This document shows positions 33,745 to 45,399 of a stretch of 64,000 nt of DNA, in pieces. The notes under the pieces are model-generated. The model saw nothing but the letters and a program-made list of their open reading frames with translations, had not been told where the DNA came from and ran no database searches. The position numbers and the translations under genes are program-made. Each line of letters opens with the position of its first letter. Positions within the stretch are counted from its first letter, which is position 1. The DNA lies in assembly GCA_035048815.1 (NCBI GenBank), contig JAUCBN010000037.1:16210001-16274000 (forward strand). The letters run 5' to 3'. The stretch comes from Abelmoschus esculentus. Lineage: Eukaryota > Streptophyta > Magnoliopsida > Malvales > Malvaceae.

Positions 33745-36589
33745 TTACAGGACTCTGTCCTGGAAATCCGAAAGAAAATTGGATGCCAAGGAGCTCAGTT
33801 TCTTTCCGGTCTCTCCGGCTATGTTCTTAAGGTTTGAGATATCCTGTTGGGCCTGAAAGTCGAAAGATACAGGGTAGAGATAAACTTCGGGATATCGCAG
33901 GCACAAATAAAAATCCGGGAGATGCATAGAAAAGAAGTGTTTTACGAGACAAACCTGGAATGAGAGTCGGTTGATAAGGTCGCTAGCAGTAACGTCAATA
34001 GAATTATCGGCACCTCGACCGAATAGATCAGCACTAGAGATGGCTGTTGAGCCCTGTCAAAGATACGTAAAAGCTATTTAGCTCAGAAAGACACATTTCA
34101 TATAGTATGGATGAAATCCGGTACAGTTTTCGATTACTGTTTTTCTCGGAAACAATTTAGTGTAATGATGAGTTGATGACTGCCAACCGGGGAAAGGAAA
34201 GGGGAAATGATATAATCAGATGGTATGAAAAATTCCAGGCGGATTAAGTCTTTCAAGCCTTAAAAAAGATGATGTTTTACAATAAAGGAATAGCTACTGC
34301 ACATACCGAGAATTTCTGCAGAGTCACTTGAGTTTCATTTTCTGTTGATCAGGTCTGATCACCGAAAAATTGGGCTGATGAAATAGATTTCGCATTTGAA
34401 AACTTCTTCCGAGCTTCATCTGTTTCCTGAACCTGAAATTAAAATGAAGCAATAAGAAGAAGAAATAAACAGAAAAAGGCAGAAAAAGATACGAGCAGAC
34501 TAAAAAGGCGAGTTCAATCTCTTCCATCAAATTCTCATACATTAAATTACATGAACATGTACAATATGGAACATGTTCTTTTGAAAAAAGTCAATTGATT
34601 TGGGGTGTGCAAGCAATACACCCCGAGTAGATTCAAGGTTCCCTGTAATGTCATGCTAGAAGAAATACGATGTCTTGAAATTAGAGGAAAAAATGCAACT
34701 TCGCTTAAGCTCAAAGCATAACCAGACTAAAATCGTAAGCTCAATCTCTTGATGCCAGACATCAACTTTATGAAGAAGAGCAAGGTTCTAAAACAAAAGG
34801 AGACAGTTCTATCGATCTAATCAGATATATATAAAAAAATATTAAGGTTCTCGGTATCTATGGATGTAGTATTACTTGCACTTTTGAGGGATTTGAGCTT
34901 GATTTCTTCTGAAAACCACTGTCCATTCCAAATTCTGCAAAGAAGCTTGATGACTTTGGTGGAGCAACATGGTTAAGCACTTGTGAGCCACCATGATTTG
35001 ACTCGTTAGATTGAACATTTTCTACATACTCGAAACAAGATGGAAAAGATGAGCCAATGGCTCTAATGTCATTAGTTGGGGAAGCAACAGGGGGCGGGGC
35101 AACTGGTTCTTCGGGCTTCTGTTCATAGAGATTTTCACTTGGCTACAATTAAAGAAGACCACGTTATCATGAGGAAAGACATTCAAAGTAAAGCCAAAAA
35201 TAAGTAACTATTCTAACAAGGATAACCTTATGAGCATTCTACAGTAATCACATTGCTCACAAAATTCCATAACAAATACCTTAGTAGTAAGCTTTCGGGC
35301 TCCAAGCCCCCCGGTTTTCCCGGTAAGCTTTCTGGCACCAAGAGGCTTCTTGACAGTGCTGGTAACAACAGTATGAGAAGCTTTGGGGGCAGAAGAAACT
35401 TCCGATTTTTCTTGCTTGCCTACAGAACTTTCTTTAGGAACTTCATCAGTCTTGCTATCAGTAAATCCATTAGATGCTTGTGACGATTGAGAAGCGACCG
35501 GAGATGAAGGCAAACCAGCATCTTCAGCCATACTTTTAGCGACTTCTTTTGATAGTGTTTGCCTATATAAATCAGCAGCTCTAGATGTATATTTGGCCTC
35601 AATTTTGCCTCCATCAGTCCATCCATATTGCTTAAAGAAAACTTGTGCTCGGTTGTTTCCACCATAGATCATCATTTTCAATTGTTCAGGAGACCATGAG
35701 TCTAAATTTGTAGACCTGCATAAAATATACATGTTTTCCGTAAAATTAAAAGAGAAACACAAAGACTCGAGAACATAAGCTGCAACAGATGCATCTTTAT
35801 ATCATGGTATAGGCAATTAAGCATTACAAATTCATAGTAATGTGCAAATCAACTAGCTCTTTTCTCCGCTTTCATTCCCTTAGTAGACTCTCAGTACGTC
35901 CAAAACGACGGAACATAATCTGCTCAAACATTGCCACATAATAATTTATACATTTGCACAGCTGATAATTTCAATTTTATCCATAAATTTCCTTACAGAA
36001 ATAAGATTTGAAAGCGCAAAAAATTCATTCTTGTTATTCCCCTATATAATAATCAAACAAAAATTCAACTATTTTCAAGCATAATTTGAGAATTCAGATG
36101 CTGAAAATTACAACGTATCAATCAATGCAAAATACTAAAGAAAAAGTAAAATCAAACAAAATTCCACTATTTCAAGCATAATTTGAGAATTCAGGTGCAC
36201 AAAATTACAACGTATCAATCAATGCAAAATACTACAGAAAAAGTAAAAGCATTCCAATTAAAATAACTAATAATACCTGACAAAGCTGATATGGACACCG
36301 AGACTCCGGTGAACGGCTGAGCAATCGATGCAGAGAAAGATCCCATACGTAACCGACGCCCATGTCGGATTCTTCGCATTACAATCAAAACACATCTACA
36401 AAACAAAAAACAAATAAGCCAAATTCGAAGAAACGGTAACAGAAATTCCAGATCTGAATCAGATCTAAAAACATAATTATACAAAAAATTCAAAATTCAA
36501 AGCAGAAATAAACAAACCTTGTTTTCAGATTTTGCTTTCAGCTTTCTGAAAACAGCGTTCTTGTCGTCCATACTATCCCACGACGCCAT
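33745..36589 (-). CDS. AGD9: ARF GTPase-activating protein, AGD8/9-like, with in-frame TGA
   Basis: Seven exons on the minus strand: 36589-36518, 36395-36277, 35715-35280, 35142-34876, 34432-34307, 34053-33955 and 33852-33745; GT-AG and phase-consistent, 408 codons. The ARF-GAP domain has the zinc finger CX2CX16CX2C (CFDC ... CIDC) and the HRSLGVHISFVRS block with the catalytic Arg. It stimulates GTP hydrolysis by ARF in vesicle traffic at the Golgi. The C-terminal half keeps the conserved KKPLGARKL, TDEARKKFSNAKSISSAQ and DLINRLSFQ stretches. In exon 5, after FFGDQT, there is a TGA at 34349-34351 where the frame should continue; the downstream residues and exons 6 and 7 remain intact. If translated as read, the protein ends at 325 residues, leaving the GAP domain but losing about 82 residues. 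A CGA-to-TGA change is the simplest explanation. Confidence 0.88.
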
Positions 36590-37225
36590 ATTTTCTCTCT
36601 TTTTTGAATTTTCTTGGGGTTAATTTAGAAGAAAATTTAATATGTTCCGAAGAGGTGTGGGATCGAACACCTCCTCCTCAGGCTTTGAGAATGGAAGAAG
36701 ACGATAGCTACCAGTATTTAAAAAACTGACGCTAATTCTGAATTTCTATAAACCAGGTAATATATTAATAATAAGGTTTAAAAGAAAATTTTCCCTAAAT
36801 TATGTATTTTTTATTTTTTTTAATTATTTTTGTCAAAATTAATATTTAAATTATAATTTGATATTTAATTTCGACCATTATCTAAATTTAGAAAAAATAT
36901 TTTTATTAATTATATTTTGATACTCATAGAGATTTAGCTACTTGTTTTGGTTAATTTAGAAGTTGGGAGTTGAATTTTTAACTTTGGGATGAAAATGAAA
37001 GGAATGTAAACTTGAGAGGATTGAATGAAAAACTAAGGAAGTTTGGGGACAGAATTTAAATAAAACGTAATTTCTTTTATGCATCCAACCTCTCCGGTTC
37101 CTCCGCTCTCCAAATTTGCTCCATTTTTATAATTTTCGACCTAAAATCAAATAAAAAACATGTTTTCTTGATAACTACAATTAGTAGTGTTTAAAATCGG
37201 TCTAATAAATTTAATATTAATACTA

Positions 37226-37260
<35 letters not shown>

Positions 37261-38838
37261 TTTAATATATTTTTTATTTTTTTTAACTTATATAATAAGT
37301 TTATTGGATCGATAGGTACCTATTAAGTCGATTTTAAACACCACTAATTATAATGTATTTTAAGAAGAAAAAAATCATAAAAATCATCAAAAATACGTAA
37401 TACACTAAAATCGCGTCAAAAACACATAATTAATGTGAGAGTAAAAATAAATAGAAACCCAATGTTATCTTAATTAATTAAGATGATGTTAAATTTAACT
37501 TTAAAATAAAAAATAAAATAAAAAAATGATCAAATTAATAACCTTTTAGGTAATAATAAGGTTGGTAACTAGTAAGATTTGGATGGGTCGGAGTTTCATC
37601 CGCTCTATCATCCATATTCCAAATCATCATTTACTTTATCTATACCTATTTAATCATTGATTTAAATTTATCTCATTTATTAATCACAGATGTGATGGAT
37701 GGATAAGATCATAAACAAATTTTATTATTAGAAAATCAAAATTAAAAATCTATAAAATATCTTATAAAAAATATTTAATATTTAATATATTAAACTAAAC
37801 TATTGAATTTTTAAATATTTTTACATACAACATAATTACATAAAAATTTCTAAGTAAACAAAAACTTAAAAAAAAAAATTAAGTTTTATAATTTTTTTTA
37901 AATTAAAATCATAATAATGGATGGGTGGGTAATAGATCGGATTAGGGAAAAGTATAGAATCCAAATTCGATGGATTTCGACCTGATTCGATTAGATTGGG
38001 TCAATTTTTTGGTAGAAAGTTCGGATTCAGGTTGGGTCGGGTTTTTTCAAGAGTGGTCTTAAGTCTTGCTGGGTTCGATTTTAGGGCGGAAAAAAATCTG
38101 ACCTAAGATTAATAATATAATTTTTTTCATATATTTTTAGGGATATTTGCAATAATAATCCCTCCTTATATATTTTATACAATTAGGTCAGTAATTTATT
38201 TTTATAATTAGATCTCTAATTTTTTTTATAATTAGGTCATTAATTTTTTATTACAATCAAATCCCTAAATTTTAAATTCTTTAAATAACTCAGGTCGGTT
38301 AAGTTTTGAAGCTTAAAATTGGGTTGGTCAAATTTTTCATCCTAAAGCCAGGTCAGGTCGAGTGAAGGATATGGATGTTTGGATCAGGTGCGGATAAGCT
38401 AAAAATCTAACCTGTGCCCATCTCTAGATCAATTAATGAGTTAAAAAAATTTCACCTGAATTCCTCATTTGCACCATCAACCATTTATTTTAAACAAATC
38501 AAACCTATATTTTATTTAAAAAATTTCTTTTAATTTAATCGAATAAATCATCATTCACGGATAATGAACAACGATGAAAACCCAAACAACTAAAGATGGA
38601 TTGAACATGGGTGATAGAATCATTTGGGCCTATCATGATGGACCCCAATTTCAAATGAAATTGTGGGTCATCTTCTCACCAAATGAACCAATTAACAACC
38701 TAAGAAAACGCCTAAAAAAGGGAAAGATTCTATCTTTGACAAAAGACAACTCACCGACAAAAATTATATTATAAGTTATTTTCGTGACGTCATTTATGAA
38801 ATTAATTAAATATATTAATTTAATTAATTTTTATTTTA
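36590..38838. other. AT-rich intergenic DNA
   Basis: The promoter of the ARF-GAP gene lies at the left edge. It contains an (ATT)n microsatellite at 37226-37258 and, at about 37915-38430, a degenerate repeat ending in GTGCCCATCTCTAG that resembles a hAT terminus. The small frame at 38574-38774 has no recognisable domain. Confidence 0.4.
37226..37258. repeat. (ATT)11 microsatellite
   Basis: Eleven uninterrupted ATT units in AT-rich intergenic DNA. Confidence 0.95.
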
Positions 38839-39704
38839 TGTCACGACCCGGATTCGGATCTGAGTGTCGGGTTAACCCGAAGGGTTGGGCTTAGGTTTTG
38901 GGCCCCGGGTTTGAGTGTTGAGCCTTGTTGGACCTTAAGCTTTTGGGCTTGTTTGAGTTGTTAGTTGAGGGCTTTTTGGTAAATGGACAATTAAAGGACA
39001 AGAGGAGTTAAGGGGGGTTGGTTTTTCTGCAGAGAGTAAGGTCATGAGTTGAAGCCTTTCTTCCTCTCATCCTTTTCCCTTCACCCCATAAGAGAAAGTT
39101 GTCTAAAGGTTGAATCTTTAAGAGTTTAGATTGGTTTTTCGTTTTGGTGTTTGAGGAAAGTTTTGAGGGCTTAAGAGGATCTACAAATCAAGGTAAGAAA
39201 GAGTTAGTTTGGTGAAATAAGGTTTTTGAGGGGGGTTGTTGTAATCCGGGATTAGTGTGTTTGGGAGCTTCAATCCTCAGTTTTCTAATGTTTTTAGATT
39301 CTGAGAATCATCCCCAAATATATCTAATATTTTGTTTAATCTCCCTTGTAGAGAAACAAGTTGGAGAGCCCTCTAGGAGCTTGGGAAAAGAGAAATCTTG
39401 AAGAAAGAGGTGGAGCTCGGGTTTGCTGCTTTTGTTACTAAGGTTGGTTCTCTTCCAACTCATAATCATTATGCATATCATGTTTTAAGTTTAAATGCAT
39501 GTTTGTTGATTGGTTTGAAATGTTGGTAGCTTAGAATGGTCATTAATGGTGGATTATGTTTATGTTGATGAACCTTTGTAAAAATGATGTAAAAACGCTT
39601 AGGATCACACTTTTAAGATCTAGGATCAGTTTGGTATTAAATGGGTCGAGTTTGGATAAGATTCTAAGTGTTTGAATAAGCAAAACTGCACATTTCGTGC
39701 AGTG

Positions 39705-39960
39705 GTATCGAAACACGGGCAGGGTGTTTCGATACCGAGTTGTCTAGTGAGGTTTTGGGTTCGATACTAGTATCGAAGCGGGTTGGTCCGCTTTCGTTGA
39801 CTTTAAAGTAAGGTCAATGGTATCGATACATGTATCGATACCGAGTCCTCCGGTGAGGTTTTTGGTTCGATACCCGTATCGATACCGTCGTTTCGATACC
39901 CCTTTTGGGAGGGTATCGATACCTGGCGTTTCGATACTCCAAGTAGGGGTATCGATACCC
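39705..39960. repeat. cluster of TATCGATA palindromes inside the LTR
   Basis: Within about 255 bases there are five full TATCGATA palindromes, mostly inside GGTATCGATACC, and about seven half copies (TATCGA or TCGATAC). Spacing is irregular. The density is far above chance for this composition. Confidence 0.85.
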
Positions 39961-40189
39961 CAGGGCAATTTAGCCCAAGTTCTTGTGGAAAAATGGTAAA
40001 GTCTCACAATGTTATTTTAGAAGTTCTAAAGACTTGTTTAAACCTTAAAATGAATATTAGACCGAGAAATAAACACCTAGACCTGTTAAAGAGATAATTG
40101 AATAATAATTGGAGTCTAGTGGTGTAAACCAGTATATGGAACGGTTAAGGGTTCGTGTGACCTATTCGAGTCACGTGGCTTACTAGGAA

Positions 40190-40442
40190 CCTTGCTTAGT
40201 GTTGATGGGTTGCCTAGAGTATATATTATATGATTATGAAATAATCTGGTAACCTTGCTTAGTGCTGATGGGTTACGAGAGTAAATATTATATAAGATGT
40301 AAAATTGATAACCTTGCTTAGTGATGATGGGTTATCGGTAATATTATGCGGAAGACCAGCTAGGACCTTGCTTAGTGCTGATGGGTTCCTTAGCGGATTA
40401 TGTGGAGTGACATGCCACGGGCCTTGCTTAGTGCTGATGGGT
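40190..40442 (+). repeat. five spaced copies of a 21-base unit
   Basis: Copies at 40190-40210, 40253-40273, 40312-40332, 40366-40386 and 40422-40442. All contain CTTGCTTAGTG and GATGGG with at most one change between them. Starts are 63, 59, 54 and 56 bases apart, and the sequences between copies are unlike each other. Confidence 0.9.
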
Positions 40443-41088
40443 CCCCCTACTTCTATACTACTATGAGGTGATATGGACACCGATATATAAATATATATAT
40501 ATGAGATATAAATACGGGTTAAGAACTTGAGATGTTGTGTGGTCTTCTCTTGTCTTGCATATGTTATGTGCTGATATATGACATCATGATATCATGTGTT
40601 TAGGCAGTTATGGTAACGTCATCGTATTCATGCCATGTCGTCATACATGTTGCTATGCTTATTTTGTGTTACGCATGTTGTGGACTGGTTGGTCGAGTAC
40701 CCACTGAGCTTTAGTAGCTCAGCGTTCGAAATGTATTTTCGTGCGTAGGTTAAGGAAGCTTTCGGAGGAGCATCATCGTGGTGGGTTCAGCATCGACATC
40801 TATTGTCAGAGTACTGTTATTAGGCATAGTGGGTATTCGTACTTGTAGGACCCTATATGTGTAATTTGTAACTCTGTTTTATTTATTGTCGGATGTTTTT
40901 AAATGGTTGTAATATTTTGGAGCTCCGCTACTTATTCGGATTTATGTTTTAAAATGGATTTGAACTTTATTTCATTATGATGGAAATGGATTTGGACCCA
41001 ACTTTATGGGCTTTTGGAAAGAAATTTTGAAATACAGGTTTTGGGCCGGAGGCCCGATGTGTCATCCGGGTCGAGGTATTACATTTTA

Positions 41089-42913
41089 TCTTTTTTATCA
41101 AGTGATTATTCATTAATATTTACTATAAATTAAATTTAAAAATAATTTTTACTAAATAAAATTTTCATTTATTTAATTAGTCCATAAATAACAAAAATTA
41201 CTCGTAATATAATTTCTCCAAAACATTTATACATTACTCTCCATACGATGAGAAAGTTGCTCCTCGTATGATGTATCTAGTGTTTCTATCCGCTTTCATT
41301 TTTTTTTAATTATCTATATTTAATTTGAATTAAATTTTATAAAAATTTAATATAAATATGATTATTCAAATTTAAATTTTATATATAATATTAAAATTCA
41401 AAATTATAATTATTTTAAAGAACTTAACAATTTATTTTATTAGACTAATCGATGCATAGGTTATACGTGCTTTTATTTATAGTACAGTACATGCTTTATT
41501 ACTACAAACATTTACATTTCACAAGATCTCGACTCGTTTATTACACAAGTTGCCCACTTGCATCCAACACTAAATTGGCCTTTCGACTAATCAAAACGAC
41601 AAGTCGTTTTCAATTTAGACTTTATTGTTCGATTGGAGAGAAATTATTACATGGTCTCGTTTTATCAGTTATTTATAGTTTCTAATAAGATTTATTAATT
41701 TAATGATATATAAAAAATAGATAAAAAGTCGTTTTAAAAATAAAATAAAAAAAAGAAAGGAAAGTTGACTAATAACTTTTTATGGGATAAAACATTAGAG
41801 TTCTTTTTCGTTTATAAAAAATAAATTCAAATATTTTTTTTATAAATTTTAAACTATTTATTATATTACGTAATATTTTGAGACGAAATTAAGATCAAAC
41901 GTTAATTATTTTTATTATCAAAACTATGTATGTTTTGGTTAGTTTTTCATGTTAAATAAGGAAAATACGGGTTTGCCGTGACAGAGCTGTGTGTATCATG
42001 GGAGGGGTTCTTGTCCCTCTCAATTATTTTTTTAATATAATTGCACTTAAGGTCTCTTTTAGTTTAAATAGTAATAAAATAAGATTTTTGTCCCTCCCAA
42101 TTTTTAGATTTAGAAGCTTAATAGACATTTGTCCCTCCCAATACTTGATCCTATCTTCGTCGCTGCGGATTTGGACCATACCACCACAAACATTATCTAT
42201 ATCTTGATAGATAAATAGTCATTATAAATAGGGATAAAATCAGAATTTAATGGTAGAATATAAAATATAAATAATTAAAAAATTCATAAATAATCTATAT
42301 TTTAAAAAATATATACAAGATCAAAGGTAAAAAAAAAATTAAGGAACAAAGAAACAATTATTAAGAATAAAAAAATTATATGAATTATGAAACATCAATC
42401 AACATGAACCAGCGTAATAATAAGTTACAATATATTCAATAGTAAAAATTCTAAATTTAAATATTAAGAATAATATTATTAGAAGAGAGTAAGAGTCGAG
42501 ACCATCTTAGATCTCGTATCCAAATCTCAGAAAAACAGCTTAAAATTTTGCAACATGGAAAATCATGACAGCTTTGCTAAAATAGTTGTGTCCGGACTAA
42601 ATAAATGTAAATCTTGTTATATTTAATAATTTAGTATTTATTATATTTGAAATTTTAAATCTTTCATAAATACAATCTTCAAATTTGAAAAATTAGTTTA
42701 ATCAAATTATATTTTTGGATAATCGGATATCTGATTGTATGATCCGAATATCCGATATATACTTTTTTCGAATCGGATATAAATCATTATATCATCAATC
42801 TGAAAATTTAAATATCTAAAAATATTGAGTCCGATATTTGACAATAAACACCCCTACTAACATGCAACATATTGGGGTTACAGTTCATTAATGTAACAGC
42901 CGGTTTTATACCA
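41089..42913. other. AT-rich intergenic DNA
   Basis: Short open frames (41452-41685, 41989-42207) show no domain and are T-rich. No boundaries of a mobile element could be recognised. Confidence 0.4.
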
Positions 42914-42921
42914 TTTGTAGG

Positions 42922-43113
42922 AAAAATTATATCATGGGTCAGTCCCACCATGTCATCCGTGGGATCGACAAATAAAAATTACCTATCTTTCCATGTCATA
43001 TTTTTTTCCAAGTGATTTTTCACTTAAAAAATTAAAAGTAATGAGGTGGATAGTTTTTATTGGTCGGTCCCATAAATGATATGGTGGGACTGACCCAAGA
43101 TATAAATTTTCCG
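42922..43113. repeat. 192-bp MITE with 8-bp target-site duplication
   Basis: Flanked by exact TTTGTAGG at 42914-42921 and 43114-43121. Inverted ends carry ATGGGTCAGTCCCACCAT on the left and the complement of TTGGGTCAGTCCCACCAT on the right. A probable diverged relative lies at 61003-61232. Confidence 0.8.
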
Positions 43114-43293
43114 TTTGTAGGGTTAGTGCAGGCACCATGAAAACCTTACAAAAGTAAAAGAACTGGACAAATTGAACAGAAATTATGTCCCTGTTTTAAT
43201 GTAATATTTAGCCTTCCAAGAAATTCCACCACAGGGAACATATGACCAAGTGGTAAAAGAATACGACGAAGAAAATAAATATTATGACTCGAA

Positions 43294-43765
43294 TGTTGGT
43301 TGTATAACCAACCGGTTGTGGTTCATTGAACAATTTTCATGTACGTTTCCACTAACGAAAATGTGAAAAGAAAATCACCCACGTTCAGCATATTGGGTTC
43401 GGTTGAGGGCCATCACGCCGTGTAATTGAGGGGCATTTATGTCCAATTGGAGTGATTTTGATGGTAAATCACTCCTATAAATACCCATTGGCACAAGGTT
43501 CCTAAGCACCAAGAATAAAAGCAATTCATTTTGCATAAAGAATTCCATCTAGTGAGGTTCTCGAGTGCTTAGAAGATCTTGGCGGTTCTAATTATTTTTG
43601 TAGCCGAGTTCTTTATTTTTACGGTGGTTTAAGGCGTTACCATGGTGGTCCGACGAGCTCGACGGTGGTGTAACCACATCCCATTTGGCATAAGGTTTTG
43701 ACAATGGCTGGAGGTATTTATTTTGATCCTTTTTCCGCTGCGTTTATGCTCGTTTAATGCTTACA
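43294..43765 (+). repeat. 5' LTR of the Copia element
   Basis: 472 bases with a TATA box TATAAATA at 43476-43483 and an AATAAA-like signal shortly after, marking the probable start and end of the R region. The first bases form the palindrome GGTTGTATAACC. Confidence 0.93.
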
Positions 43766-44551
43766 TTTGGTATGCGAGCCATGTTAAATCTCTGCCTTGT
43801 CACGTTTAATTTTTCTCAAAATTAAAATATCATTTTTGATCTTTAAATTCTGAAATTTTGAGAAAAATTATGTTGCAGAAATTTTATAAGACTAATTTCT
43901 ATAATTTATTAATTTATTTTTTCTTAAATAAATTTTAGAAATTAATATATAGTATGTGCCTAAATTAAGATATGTTATAACTTAGTTATATACATAAAAT
44001 TAGGTACATAAAACTTTAGTACTTATTGCATAAAGCTTTAGCAATAAAACTATAGAATATGTCTAGGGATCCAAATAATTTATTTAATTAGAGAATTAGC
44101 CACAACAACTTTAATTAAATAAAATTATTATAAGGATCTCATAAGGACTAGACATAGAACGTTGCATAATGACAAGCAACATTTTAAATAAAGTTTAGGG
44201 TTAATATCTAGCTAAGTGATTTTCATAATTTTATTTAGTTAAAGACTAGCCACAACATCTTTAGTTAAATAAAATTACTAAGGTTAAAAATCACATACAG
44301 AATGCTTAGATATTAAATTCCTTAACATCAAGGTAAAAATTATTAGACGTATTTTTATAATTACCCACAGGAGTTATAAAAATGAATTTAATAATTTTTA
44401 CATAAAGGATAGAAAATATTCTATCAAATGAATCTAATCGAATTAAAAATTTAGCCCACAGACAATTTTTATGTCACTAGATTCATTATTTCTATAATTT
44501 GCATTGGTAAATTATAGCTTATGTTATGCCTCAAATTTATATTAAGCATGT

Positions 44552-45340
44552 ATGTCAATTTATTTTGCAGCATTATTACCTGTGAATATCTCTGATAATA
44601 GAGTAGCTATCCCTGAATTAACTAGTGAGAACTTTAAGTTCTGGAAGGAAGGTATTCTTCTTAAATTAGGGTGTATGGATATTGACTATGCTATAAGGAA
44701 ACCTGAGCCACATGTCAGTGACACCAACAATCAGGTTGATCTTGCTCTATATGAAAAGTGGGAGCGATCCAATCGCTTAAGCATTATGTTCATTAAGAGC
44801 AAGGTTTCTGCTAATGTTCGTGGTTCAATTGAGCATTATGAGAATGTCCAAGAGCTATTAAAGGCTATAGAGAAACAATTTCAGACTTCTCAAAAGTCAT
44901 TAGCCAGCACCTTAATTATGAAGTTCACATCTCTAAGTCTCACTACGGTGAGAGGTGTGCGTGATCACATCAATAAGATACGTGATTTGGCAACTCGACT
45001 TAAAGCACTTGAGGTTGAAATGTCTGAATCTTTCCTGGTGCACTATATATTGAACACTTTTCCTCCTCAATACGGGCCATTTAAGATCTCTTATAACACA
45101 CATAAAGATAAATGGTCTATTGATGATCTTTTGACCATGTGTGATCAAGAAGAGGGTAGGCTCGTATTAGAGATGGGAGAGAGTGCACTGACGGTTACTC
45201 AATGAAAGAATTCAGTCCAAGCCAAGCAAAAGGGGAAGGCTAAAATGCAACCCCAAGCTGACATCAAGAAAGAGTCCACGTGTTTCTTTTGTAAAAAGAA
45301 GGGACACATGAAGAAGGACTGTGTCAAGTATAAGGGCTAG
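44552..45340 (+). pseudogene. Copia gag region (UBN2-type capsid and zinc knuckle)
   Basis: The ATG at 44552 opens a 217-residue frame typical of plant Copia gag (SENFKFWKEG, then IMKFTSLSL and VHYILNTFPPQY motifs), which ends at TGA 45203-45205. The same frame continues past the stop into a zinc knuckle at 45281-45322 (CFFCKKKGHMKKDC, CX2CX4HX4C) and then meets a TAG. The capsid domain is intact; the join to protease is broken. Confidence 0.88.
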
Positions 45341-45399
45341 CTTGAAAAGAAAGGTAAATCAATCTCACTTTTTTGCTTTGAGTCAAATATGGTTGATGT

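Larger units (their letters stand above)
38839..41083. mobile_element. 2.2-kb solo-LTR-like retrotransposon relic
   Basis: Starts TGTCACGACCCGG and ends GGTCGAGGTATTACA, thus TG...CA, with a 5-bp duplication TTTTA at 38834-38838 and 41084-41088. The terminal blocks CGACCCGGAT and ATCCGGGTCG are inverted relative to each other, as seen in many plant Gypsy LTRs. GC content is clearly higher than the flanks. No gag or pol frame is present, so it is best read as a solo LTR or a non-autonomous element. It carries two internal repeat arrays: TATCGATA-type motifs (39705-39960) and a five-copy 21-base unit (40190-40442). Confidence 0.75.

Noticed and set aside
34349..34351. Selenocysteine or programmed read-through at the ARF-GAP TGA
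   Set aside because: Flowering plants do not use selenocysteine, and no read-through context (such as TGA followed by CTA) is present; the next base is T.
34345..34366. A tiny intron removing the TGA in the ARF-GAP gene
   Set aside because: A GT...AG pair exists but would give an intron of about 21 bases, far below the plant minimum.
38574..38774. 66-residue open frame as a gene
   Set aside because: No domain, AT-rich composition and position inside repeat-like DNA.
40190..40442. CRISPR-like array of 21-base repeats with unique spacers
   Set aside because: The units sit inside an LTR-like element of a plant nuclear genome, spacing varies from 54 to 63 bases, and there are no cas genes.
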